Below, one piece after another: positions 56,116 through 63,897 of a DNA stretch of 64,000 nt (the stretch's first letter is position 1; each line of letters starts with the position of its first letter). Both the position numbers and the translations under genes were made by a program. This DNA comes from an uncultured Desulfobulbus sp. (lineage in GTDB: Bacteria; Desulfobacterota; Desulfobulbia; Desulfobulbales; Desulfobulbaceae): contig NZ_OY762276.1 in the NCBI RefSeq assembly GCF_963665445.1, positions 2,078,001 to 2,142,000 on the forward strand, written 5' to 3'. The notes under the pieces are model-generated. The model did no database searches. It saw only the letters and a list, made by a program, of their open reading frames with translations, and was not told where the DNA came from.

Positions 56116-58197
56116 CTATTCTCCCGGCCAGTACGTTCTTTTGCTATACAGGCCAAACTCTCGATTTTTTGCTGCCAGGGCAATTTCATCGGCCAAGGCC
56201 AGGGTGCGCACCAGGGTGGGCAGCAGAAGGCAGTTGAGCCAATCCGACCAGTACCTGGGGTGAAGTAAATCCTGTATCAGCAGTCGTGCGCCGCGCAGCA
56301 CCTGAATTTCCCGGATCTCTCGCATCTCGGAGAGCAGCATGGGGATAAAGCGAAGACAGACCGTAAAGACAAAGGCCAGCCGCGGCGTAAGGAATTTCCC
56401 CATAACCCTGGCGGTTTCCCGGGGATTGCTGCAGGCCATGAAGATAAGGCCAGGCCAGAAGGCGAGAAAAAGCCGCCAGGCCATGAGGGCTCCTGCCTGC
56501 GCCCCCTGCCCTCCGCCGAAACGCAGCATATAGAGCAGCACCACCAAGACTCCCTGCCAAAGGAAAAAGATGCAACTCTTCTTCAGCAGTTTGCGTGGAC
56601 TTGCGGCAAGGAGGAAAACAAGCCCAAGGTTTACGGCGCTCAACCCTGCAAGGACACTTGGATTCCGCGCGGCAAATGCGGCACAGGAGAGCAGTGTGCA
56701 GAGGGCGAGCAAATACCCGGAGGAAAACAGAGGTTTTGCTCTGTCGCCCTCTTGCCAGGGGAAATCTCCTGGGCGCTGCAACGTGAGTCCATTTTTCTCA
56801 CGAGGTTCTTGCTTCTTTGCCGCGGCCCCTTGAAGAAAACAGACCTGATCGGCCCAATTATCCAAAACCGCTGGATCGTGGGCGGTCCAAACCACGGCAA
56901 GATTTCGCGCCTCGCACTCCCTTGTGATCAGGAGCTTCACCCGTTCAATGCTGCCGGCATCGAGCCCGGCAAAGGGATCATCAAGGAGAAGGATCTCCGG
57001 TTCACCGGCAAGCACTGCCGCAAGTCCGACCAGATGCTTTTGCCCGTAACTGAGCAAGTGCGGCGAGCGTTGTTGCAGATGGGCAATGCCAAGTGCCTCC
57101 AGAAGAAACACCACTCGATCCTCCAGCACCTTGCCTTCAAGAGACCTCCGCCGTCCGCTAAAGGCCACTTCGTCAAAGACCGTAGTTTCAAAGAGTTGTT
57201 TCTTGGGATCCTGATAGAGCATGGCCAATCGTCCGCGAAGCGATCGCAATGAAACAACCACGCCAAAGAGGTGGATGTCACCTGAGGCGGGTTGCGCCAG
57301 GCCTGCCAGGCAACGCATCAGGGTTGTCTTGCCGCTTCCATTGGGCCCGACCACCAGCAATCGTTCTCCAGAGGCAATCTCGAGATTGAGGGCAGGTTGT
57401 TGCTGCTCAGCAGAGGCGAAAAGGCGGACGTCGCTGAGTTTGAGCACCACCTGCCTCTCATGCCCATCGGATTTGGTCGATGAGAGGCCACTCCGGGCTA
57501 ATACCGTTCGCGCCTTGTCTCTCTCCACCCTCTTCATGAATGGGGAAGCGCAGGTCACTCCGCCTTCAGCTCCCATCTGCCAGTGGGCATCGATCACCTT
57601 TGCAAGCATCGCCTCCTGATGCTCACAGATAAGAACCGCCTTTCCTTGTTCTCTCAATTGGCTGATGATCTCCAGCAGTTGTTTCTGCCCGATCGGATCG
57701 AGCTGGGCCATGGGTTCATCGAGGAGAATGATCTCTGGTTCCCGGACCAGTTGTCCGGCAACGCAGGCCCGATATTGTTGCCCCATGGAGAGCTGCTCAA
57801 CCGGCGAGGCAAGGGGCCGATCGAGTCCAACCTGGGCAAGAGCACCTCTGACAAGAGGTGCCATCTTTTCAGGAGCGATGCAGAGGTTTTCCAGACCAAA
57901 GGCTATATCAGCGCCCAAGGTCGCAGAAAGTAACTGTGTCCCCGGACGCTGCAGCACCAGCCCGCAGGTTTTTCCGGTTGTTCGACGCCCGCCATACACC
58001 TGAATGGTTCCCCGAGTTCGTCCAACGGGCAAAAGACCCCGAAGGGCCATGAGCAAGGTTGTCTTGCCGCATCCGATCGGTCCCTGCAACAGCACGCATT
58101 GCCCGGAAAAAATTTGCAGGGAAATATCCCGAAGCACAAACTCGCCTGCTCCGGGATAGGCGTAGCTGAAGTTGTCGAGAACAACCAGGGGCTGCAC
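56116..58197 (-). CDS. ECF transporter energising module: two ATPases and T component in one chain
   Basis: 693 residues. First ATPase (about 1-225): Walker A GPIGCGKT, signature LSMGQ, Walker B IILLDEPMAQLD. Second ATPase (about 250-465): GPNGSGKT, LLSYGQKHLVG, and Walker B ILLLDDPFAGLD, with Asp in place of the catalytic Glu. C-terminal EcfT membrane domain (about 490-693) with coupling motifs VLRGARLL and AKNREFGLY. The fused layout A-A'-T is known, but the second site may hydrolyse ATP poorly. GTG start 3 nt after the TonB receptor stop without its own ribosome site, so translation is probably coupled. Confidence 0.88.
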   Translation of the reverse strand: MQPLVVLDNFSYAYPGAGEFVLRDISLQIFSGQCVLLQGPIGCGKTTLLMALRGLLPVGRTRGTIQVYGGRRTTGKTCGLVLQRPGTQLLSATLGADIAFGLENLCIAPEKMAPLVRGALAQVGLDRPLASPVEQLSMGQQYRACVAGQLVREPEIILLDEPMAQLDPIGQKQLLEIISQLREQGKAVLICEHQEAMLAKVIDAHWQMGAEGGVTCASPFMKRVERDKARTVLARSGLSSTKSDGHERQVVLKLSDVRLFASAEQQQPALNLEIASGERLLVVGPNGSGKTTLMRCLAGLAQPASGDIHLFGVVVSLRSLRGRLAMLYQDPKKQLFETTVFDEVAFSGRRRSLEGKVLEDRVVFLLEALGIAHLQQRSPHLLSYGQKHLVGLAAVLAGEPEILLLDDPFAGLDAGSIERVKLLITRECEARNLAVVWTAHDPAVLDNWADQVCFLQGAAAKKQEPREKNGLTLQRPGDFPWQEGDRAKPLFSSGYLLALCTLLSCAAFAARNPSVLAGLSAVNLGLVFLLAASPRKLLKKSCIFFLWQGVLVVLLYMLRFGGGQGAQAGALMAWRLFLAFWPGLIFMACSNPRETARVMGKFLTPRLAFVFTVCLRFIPMLLSEMREIREIQVLRGARLLIQDLLHPRYWSDWLNCLLLPTLVRTLALADEIALAAKNREFGLYSKRTYWPGE

Positions 58198-58200
58198 GGT

Positions 58201-60180
58201 TTAAAACCGGTACACCAGTCCGGTGTAGAGCAGACGCCCCGGTTGCGGCAGGCCGTAACTCTCCTCGTAGTCCTCATCAAAGAGGTTGTCGACCCCGGCA
58301 TAGACTTCAAAAGAAGTGGTCGGGATCTTTTGGCTCAGCTTCAGGTTGACCAGGGTGAAGTCGTTGAGCTTCTTTTTCTCGACATCATTTTTATCGTAGA
58401 AATACTGCTCGCCGACATAGATCACCGAACCGGAAGCACGCAAACCAAAACTGAAATCATACTGGCTGTCCAAAGTCACCTTCCACTTCGGCCGATACTG
58501 GAGATCATCGCGGCTATTGTCATCGGAACGATCTTCGGTCTCCATCCAGGTGAGCCCGCAGCGAATTTGCAGATTTTCAAGAGGCCGCATGGTCAGTTCC
58601 GACTCTATGCCGTAAAAGAGCAGGTCCTGATAGTTTTCATAGATTGAGGTCGTGTCGTCTTTTTCGATGAAGTCCGTGGCATCAATCACAAAACCGGTCA
58701 CGTTGAGCTGGGTTTTCGTCGTGATCTGCTGTTCAACACCCAGCTCATAGTGCATCGTTATTTCCCGATTCAGGTCCTCGTTGCCGGCACTCTCGTCATA
58801 GAGCTGTTTCAGTGAGGGGAAACGAATTTTCCGGGCATGGTTGGCTTTAAGTCGTGTGGTGTCGGTAAGGTCGTAAGAGGTGCCGATCATGTAGGAAAAA
58901 TCATCATCGTCCGTCTCATCACGATGCTGGAAATGATGCCCATACCCCATGACCAACTGCCAGCGGTCACTGAGTTTTCGCTCATATTCCAAGGCCAGGG
59001 AGTAGGTATTCATGTCCTCATCGCTGGAAAAATCGACCGCATTATTTTTCTTGTCGACTTCAAACCCGTCCGCCTCCCAGGACTCCTCTTCAGCGGTCAT
59101 ACCCAAAGTAGCCTTGGATGCATCACTGAAGGTATAACCGGCCTGCGCATGGACACCGGCGATACGTACCGTGGAATCCTGGCTGAAGGCACCACTGAGC
59201 AGCTGGGTGTCATACCCGGCATCATCGTATCCATTTTCCTCGGTATCGGTCTGGCTGAAGTAGGCCCAGCCACGGTAGTCAATCGGGCCACCGCCATCGT
59301 GGGCAAAAGCGGCCTGGACCATGGTGGAGTCGAGATAGTCAATGCGCTCATATTTCGTCTTACTGGAAAACAGATCGTTCTTGTCGTAGTTGGTTACCGG
59401 AGGCTTGCCGTTATCCCCGGTAACATGGCTTACTGTAAGGCCGACACTGTTTTCGTCGGTGATGGCATAGGTCATGTTACCGAAAAAGGTGTTGCGCTCT
59501 CGATCGGAGTTGAGCCGTTTATCACCATCTTCAACTGCAGTGTCGGTAAAATCGCCACTTAAGGGAAATGAATTGCGCGACTGGGTGCCCACAGAGCCGT
59601 AGAAACTCACCTTGTCACTCGCACCATAGACACTGCCGTTTGCCTCGTACAAATCACCGGTGCCCATCTTGCCTTCGACACGGCCATGTACTCCGGGAGT
59701 TCCGGCCTTGGTGATGATGTCGATGACAGCGCCATTGCCGCCCTCGCCGTAGAGCACCGAGCTCCCTCCGGACAACACCTTGATTTCAGATATAATTTCC
59801 GCAGGGATCAAGGTCGGGTCAAATTGACCATCATTGGTGTTGCGAATGGGAATACCGTTAAGAAAAAGATGGACATGACGGGTACGAAATCCGCGCACAT
59901 CGATACGCGGCGTCCCTTCGGCTCCTTCGCGAATATTTAGACCAGGAACCAGCTCCAGGGCTTGATCCAGGGTCGAAGCACCGCTGGCGGCAATGTCACG
60001 CTCGGTAACCCGATACACCGTTCCCGCACATTCGCTTGCAGGAAGAGATTCTGCAGAGACAACCACCTCGCCTAACGTGTAGGCCCCGGTTGCAGGTGTC
60101 GGGTTTTCATCGGCTAAAGCGCTCTGTTGACCGCTGAACATCAAAAACAGGCCAAGTCCGGCCCTCATGGTTTTCTTCAC
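58201..60180 (-). CDS. TonB-dependent outer-membrane receptor
   Basis: 659 residues. Signal peptide (about 1-23, ending SALADE), short N-terminal region with GEVVVSAESLP as the likely TonB box region, plug domain (about 50-160; LVPGLNIREG, RIDVRGFRTRHVHLFLNGIPI, SSVLYGEGGNGAVIDI), then a 22-strand barrel rich in aromatic residues, ending in Phe. Imports a scarce ligand across the outer membrane. GTG start behind GGGAGGGGG. First gene of an operon with the ECF transporter, so outer- and inner-membrane uptake are linked. The ~160-nt leader begins at a sigma-54 promoter. Confidence 0.9.
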   Translation of the reverse strand: MKKTMRAGLGLFLMFSGQQSALADENPTPATGAYTLGEVVVSAESLPASECAGTVYRVTERDIAASGASTLDQALELVPGLNIREGAEGTPRIDVRGFRTRHVHLFLNGIPIRNTNDGQFDPTLIPAEIISEIKVLSGGSSVLYGEGGNGAVIDIITKAGTPGVHGRVEGKMGTGDLYEANGSVYGASDKVSFYGSVGTQSRNSFPLSGDFTDTAVEDGDKRLNSDRERNTFFGNMTYAITDENSVGLTVSHVTGDNGKPPVTNYDKNDLFSSKTKYERIDYLDSTMVQAAFAHDGGGPIDYRGWAYFSQTDTEENGYDDAGYDTQLLSGAFSQDSTVRIAGVHAQAGYTFSDASKATLGMTAEEESWEADGFEVDKKNNAVDFSSDEDMNTYSLALEYERKLSDRWQLVMGYGHHFQHRDETDDDDFSYMIGTSYDLTDTTRLKANHARKIRFPSLKQLYDESAGNEDLNREITMHYELGVEQQITTKTQLNVTGFVIDATDFIEKDDTTSIYENYQDLLFYGIESELTMRPLENLQIRCGLTWMETEDRSDDNSRDDLQYRPKWKVTLDSQYDFSFGLRASGSVIYVGEQYFYDKNDVEKKKLNDFTLVNLKLSQKIPTTSFEVYAGVDNLFDEDYEESYGLPQPGRLLYTGLVYRF

Positions 60181-60351
60181 TCTCCCCCTCCCTTTAAAAA
60201 AAATTCTGATGTGTGTACACGTCGTTCCTCATGAAAATAACTGCACAACAGAGAGCCCCCTCGTTTTGCTCCGCATTGTGGTAAGAATCAGGAAACAAAG
60301 ACGAATATCTCCTTCTGTTTTCGAATTTTCTAGTACACAAAGACATAAACT

Positions 60352-60368
60352 TAGCAAATAGCGTGCCA
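60352..60368 (-). promoter_or_regulatory. Near-perfect sigma-54 promoter of the TonB/ECF operon
   Basis: On the minus strand: TGGCACG-CTAT-TTGCTA, a full match to the TGGCACG-N4-TTGC consensus. Predicted start near 60340, leader ~160 nt. Upstream, GACCAAAACT (60478-60487) and GGTCAAAACT (60630-60639) are a pair of similar sequences that may be activator sites. The AT-rich 60181-60903 gap contains no gene that I recognise. Confidence 0.85.
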
Positions 60369-60823
60369 CAAATAAAAAACGGCAAATCACCAAGTTAAAA
60401 ACAGTTAATTGAGTACCTCAATGGTAGGAAAGGGACCAAAGCAAATTTTATAACCCTCGATTCCGGAGAATACCGACCAAAACTGACCGAAAAATAGAGG
60501 ATATACAGGCAAATGTGACATAAAGACACACCATTTTTTCCTTTCGAGACAAAATGCCCCTGATGTAGGAATAACGAATGGTTTTCCGGCAGGTAATTTT
60601 GCAAAAAAATTCGACATCATTTCTCGGTCAAAACTTGTTTTCCCTCACGCATTCCGTCCTTGCATGAAGTAGGATTTTTCAATTTCAAGTAACTCCCCAA
60701 TTTTAGAGTAAGAGTCAATTTCCTGGTAAATTGGCTCATATCCGGCCTTGGTCCAATATTCTAAAAATCCCCGAATCTGACAAAAGCGACTGATTCCGAC
60801 CACTTCCTACTCTTGCGCCCTAG

Positions 60824-60852
60824 TTGCAAAGAAAATCAACCCACCCTATTAT
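60824..60852 (+). promoter_or_regulatory. Sigma-70 promoter of the molybdenum-storage-like operon
   Basis: TTGCAA (60824-60829), 17-bp spacer, TATTAT (60847-60852), 52 bp before the ATG of the small gene at 60904. Confidence 0.6.
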
Positions 60853-60903
60853 TTAGCTAAGTTAGGGATTTCCCATTGGAACTCAGAAAAGTGGAGGTAT
60901 ACT

Positions 60904-61137
60904 ATGGCAGGGCAAATTTTTTATCGTGAACGGCTCAAAGCTCAGGATGGCTCAAGGACCCCGAGATATCGCATCGTTGCCGTCAGTGGTGTGGACTTGA
61001 AGGTCTATGCGGACCATCTGCGAATGGCGGAGCTCAAGCAACTGGCCTTGGCAACCAAGGCGGATCTGGTGGCTCTGGAGCGTGGGCCGAAGCATCAGGC
61101 GGCACAACCTGAAACCACAATGGCCAAAGAGGCGTAA
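60904..61137 (+). CDS. Small unknown protein upstream of the Mo-storage-like gene
   Basis: 77 residues. Not recognised. Starts MAGQIFYRERLKAQDG, then IVAVSGVDLKVYADHLRMAEL and a charged helix, with an Ala/Gln/Thr-rich tail. GGAGG, 6 nt spacing; 11 nt before the next gene, so clearly co-transcribed. The size and basic character suit a partner or regulator of the storage protein; no DNA-binding motif is evident. Confidence 0.65.
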   Translation: MAGQIFYRERLKAQDGSRTPRYRIVAVSGVDLKVYADHLRMAELKQLALATKADLVALERGPKHQAAQPETTMAKEA

Positions 61138-61148
61138 AAGGGGCGAAC

Positions 61149-61979
61149 ATGGCACTGGTACGGGAAAAGGAAAGCAAGCGGCTCCATGTCGAAAGCGCAC
61201 TCATGGGTGAGAGCTTGGTGAGCAAGGAGTTCATAGAACAACTCAACATTGCTCCCCAGGAACGGTTGTATCCTGATATAGCCGTGGTCAAGATCGGCGG
61301 CCAATCGATCTGCGATCGCGGAGTCAAAGCCCTACCAGGCATCCTCAAGGAGATAGTCCGCAACCGCAAAGACCATAAGATCTTGATCACCACCGGTGGA
61401 GGTACCCGCAGCCGCCATATCTATACCATAGGTCTGGAGATGGGTATGCCCACCGGTGTCATTGCCAAATTCGGCAGCATGGTCTCGGAACAGAATGCGC
61501 TCATGATCGCCACCCTGCTCTCCCCCTGGGGTGGCGTCAAGATTTCCCATTCGGATATCGTCAAACTGCCGACCTTTTTTGCAGAAAACATCATACCGGT
61601 CATGCACGGTATGCCCCCCTACGATTACTTTGCGATCAAGCCCAAGGTCGGCCGCATCCCCATCCATCGCACCGATGTGGGGTTGGTGATCCTGGCCGAT
61701 CTAATCGGCTCGAAGACCATCCTCTTTATCAAGGATGAAAACGGCCTGTACAGCGATGATCCGAAAAAAAATCCGAGAGCTACATTTATCCCGGAAATCG
61801 GCGCCCAGGACTTACTTGACAAGGATCAGGATGACCTGGTCATCGAGCGCCCCTGTCTGGAAATAATCCAGAACAGTGAGGTCATAGAAAAGGTGCAGAT
61901 CGTCAACGGCATGGTGGAAGGGAATATCACCCGTGCCCTTCATGGCGAGCATGTGGGAACCATCATCTACAAGCAGTAA
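61149..61979 (+). CDS. Molybdenum/tungsten storage protein-like (MosB type, amino acid kinase fold)
   Basis: 276 residues, close to the Azotobacter MosB subunit in length and motif order: VVKIGGQSICDRG, ILITTGGGTRSRHIY, FVKDENGLYSDDP-like FIKDENGLYSDDPKKN, and QIVNGMVEGNITRALHGEHVGTII. The fold is that of UMP kinase. In Azotobacter the alpha3beta3 protein stores polyoxomolybdate clusters inside a cage with ATP. Only one subunit gene is present here, so it may form a homo-oligomer or bind tungstate instead. Ribosome site AAGGGG. An intrinsic terminator follows the stop by about 40 nt. Confidence 0.85.
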   Translation: MALVREKESKRLHVESALMGESLVSKEFIEQLNIAPQERLYPDIAVVKIGGQSICDRGVKALPGILKEIVRNRKDHKILITTGGGTRSRHIYTIGLEMGMPTGVIAKFGSMVSEQNALMIATLLSPWGGVKISHSDIVKLPTFFAENIIPVMHGMPPYDYFAIKPKVGRIPIHRTDVGLVILADLIGSKTILFIKDENGLYSDDPKKNPRATFIPEIGAQDLLDKDQDDLVIERPCLEIIQNSEVIEKVQIVNGMVEGNITRALHGEHVGTIIYKQ

Positions 61980-62019
61980 ACGATTGCCCCGTTCATCGCG
62001 CACAAAGTTGACATCGCTT

Positions 62020-62079
62020 GGTGCATTTGCTCCCCCTTCATTGGGTTGTGAGGGGGTATCGGCAAATGCACCTTTTTTT
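62020..62079 (+). terminator. Intrinsic terminator after the Mo-storage-like gene
   Basis: Outer stem GGTGCATTTGC (62020-62030)/GCAAATGCACC (62062-62072) encloses an inner CCCCCT/AGGGGG stem, followed by seven T. Long and strong. Confidence 0.88.
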
Positions 62080-62082
62080 ATT

Positions 62083-62120
62083 GGCCTGAATAATGCAAAC
62101 ACCATCGCATTATTCAGGCC
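62083..62120. repeat. Perfect 14-bp inverted repeat
   Basis: GGCCTGAATAATGC (62083-62096) and GCATTATTCAGGCC (62107-62120) with a 10-nt loop, directly after the terminator. A second short one, GTTCCTGTAGGAAC, lies at 62152-62165. Possible mobile-element scar, REP-like sequence or operator; not recognised. Confidence 0.6.
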
Positions 62121-62262
62121 TACGCTTGTATGTACGGCAGAAACTGGCACGTTCCTGTAGGAACAAAGGGTGTGCCTGCAGTGAGCGGGACATATTCTCT
62201 GCAATTGCCCCTTGCATCATGCTCGCGCACCTTCCCTCTCAACAAACATTTCGAGCACAACC

Positions 62263-62853
62263 ATGTCCACAGTCCAAACCTATCCAACACTTGATTTGAC
62301 CTTGCCCCAAAAAGCGCTTCCCGGTTTTGCCTCGCTTCTTCAACATGGTGCCCTCTTTGCCATTGAAAAGCCGACGCCCCTGCTCTCTTTCCTCCTTACC
62401 CTGCCTGGTTTTTCCGCCACCTATATCGAAGAGAACGTGCAAACCATCTTCATCAACGGCGTTGCCGCGGACAGTCTCAACCGGCCCATGGTCGACGGCA
62501 CCACGATCGCCCTTTCAGCCGCCATGCCCGGACTTGCCGGGGCCATTTTCCGCCGTCAGGGGATCCACGGCAGCCTGCGCAGCAAACAGCTGACCGATGC
62601 TCCGGAAGCGCAGTCTGGGACGGGTTTTGTTACCTTGAAATTGTTCAACTCCATCGCCACCGATCGGATCGAGGATCTCTTGCAACGAGGTATTCTTGTC
62701 ACGGGAAAGGGGGTGGCGAGTTTTGCCCGCATGCGCGGTCATCTCTTTTCACCGCAGGTCGGCCTTGAACTTGACGGCCAAGAGATCGATTACCAAAGGC
62801 TGCTTGAACAAACAGAGGGGTTGGATTTGGTGCTAGTACAACTGAAGAAGTAA
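62263..62853 (+). CDS. Unknown protein with MoaD/ThiS-like middle segment
   Basis: 196 residues. Not firmly recognised. The N-terminal half includes TIFINGVAADSLNRPMVDGT followed by TIALSAAMPGLAGA, a pattern similar to beta-grasp MoaD/ThiS proteins (a VNG turn and a Gly-containing end), but no terminal GG is present and the match is weak. The second half has GTGFVTLKLFNSIATD and LDGQEIDYQRLLEQ. Ribosome site is poor. Placed between a Mo-storage-like gene and a Tup-type transporter, so a role in Mo/W handling is inferred only. Confidence 0.55.
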   Translation: MSTVQTYPTLDLTLPQKALPGFASLLQHGALFAIEKPTPLLSFLLTLPGFSATYIEENVQTIFINGVAADSLNRPMVDGTTIALSAAMPGLAGAIFRRQGIHGSLRSKQLTDAPEAQSGTGFVTLKLFNSIATDRIEDLLQRGILVTGKGVASFARMRGHLFSPQVGLELDGQEIDYQRLLEQTEGLDLVLVQLKK

Positions 62854-62868
62854 ATTCTGTCGGGGATA

Positions 62869-63897
62869 TCAGACACTCAGGGTGCAGGCTGCTTGCGGGA
62901 TAGCGAGACAGATGCGACTGCCGATGAGAGGTGGATTTTTGCGATAGGCCTCGTTGGCCATCAACACCACAATCAGCGCGCCGACATCGACCACAATACG
63001 AACAGAGCGCCCCTCTTCCATGGTCATCACCACCCGTCCTTGCAGTTTGGCATGATTTTCCGGGCAGGCATCGGAGGGGGCGACAAGTTGAATTTTCTCC
63101 GGATCAATGGAGACACGGCCGTTGATTGTGCCCGTTGTCGGATCCTGGGCATGGGCAAAGATGAGTTCCAGGACCCCGTGGAGCAGATATCTTTGGCCAT
63201 TGCCAGCCGGTTCCACCACACAGCTATAGCTGTTTTCGTAGGTGGTGTTGGCACGACGTCCATTTTCCAACACCAAGGTGTGTTGCGCCAAGGAGGCAGC
63301 CTGGAGGCGATCATGGGTGGTGAAAACGATGGTCGTTCCCCGCTCGGCGTTGATCTGGCGCAACAACTCTGTTATCACCGCCTGATTCTCCACATCAACA
63401 CTGGCCGTTGGCTCGTCGCAGAGCAGCACCTCCGGATTGAGGGCCAGGGCACGGGCCAGAGCGAGACGCTGGGTTTCACCACCGGAGAGTTCATGGGCTC
63501 GGGCCTCCCTATACCGTTCCAGGTCGACCGTGGCGAGAACCTCATCGACAATTCGTTGCCGCTCTCGTGTATCGATTTTTCTGATCTTCAAGCCAAACTC
63601 GACATTATTGCGCACCGAGGTCGAAAACATGATCGGATGTTGATCCACGAGCACAACCCGACGGCGCAGGGATGGAAAATCGATATGAAAGGGATCAACC
63701 TTCGCGCCCTGGAATATAATCTCTCCCGCCACCGGTGGATCGAGAAAGGCGAGAATGTTCAACAGGGTGGTCTTGCCGGAACCATTGGGACCAAGCAGGG
63801 CATGAATACAACCGCCTTCGATTTCCATATAATCGATATCAAGCACGGTCTTGCCGTGAAACCGCTGTTGCAGATTCTGCAGCCGGTAGAGCATCAT
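62869..63897 (-). CDS. ABC transporter ATPase, tungstate/molybdate type (TupC/ModC-like)
   Basis: 342 residues. ATPase (about 1-215): Walker A LGPNGSGKTTLLN, Q-loop VDQHPIMFST, signature LSGGETQRLALARAL, Walker B VLLCDEPTASVD, H-loop TTHDRLQ. The C-terminal third has a TOBE/MOP-like region (NGRVSIDPEKIQLV and similar) used to sense oxyanion. This layout is found in TupC-like proteins. The overlapping permease gene upstream ends in a helix of the TupB type. No binding protein is visible in the window, so tungstate versus molybdate is undecided. Start within an ATGATG pair; ATGA overlap with the permease stop. Confidence 0.85.
   Translation of the reverse strand: MMLYRLQNLQQRFHGKTVLDIDYMEIEGGCIHALLGPNGSGKTTLLNILAFLDPPVAGEIIFQGAKVDPFHIDFPSLRRRVVLVDQHPIMFSTSVRNNVEFGLKIRKIDTRERQRIVDEVLATVDLERYREARAHELSGGETQRLALARALALNPEVLLCDEPTASVDVENQAVITELLRQINAERGTTIVFTTHDRLQAASLAQHTLVLENGRRANTTYENSYSCVVEPAGNGQRYLLHGVLELIFAHAQDPTTGTINGRVSIDPEKIQLVAPSDACPENHAKLQGRVVMTMEEGRSVRIVVDVGALIVVLMANEAYRKNPPLIGSRICLAIPQAACTLSV

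Noticed and set aside
60181..60351. Cobalamin or molybdenum-cofactor riboswitch in the TonB receptor leader
   Set aside because: I could not find the B12-box or the conserved Moco stem sequences; a covariance-model search would settle it.
60395..60620. Short minus-strand frames in the divergent promoter region
   Set aside because: No family match that I can see, AT-rich composition, and they lie over the sigma-54 upstream region.
60731..60746. Plus-strand TTGGCTC...GGCC as a sigma-54 promoter for the Mo-storage-like operon
   Set aside because: It keeps GG-N10-GC but the -12 box is CGGC; the TTGCAA/TATTAT sigma-70 promoter at 60824-60852 is better.
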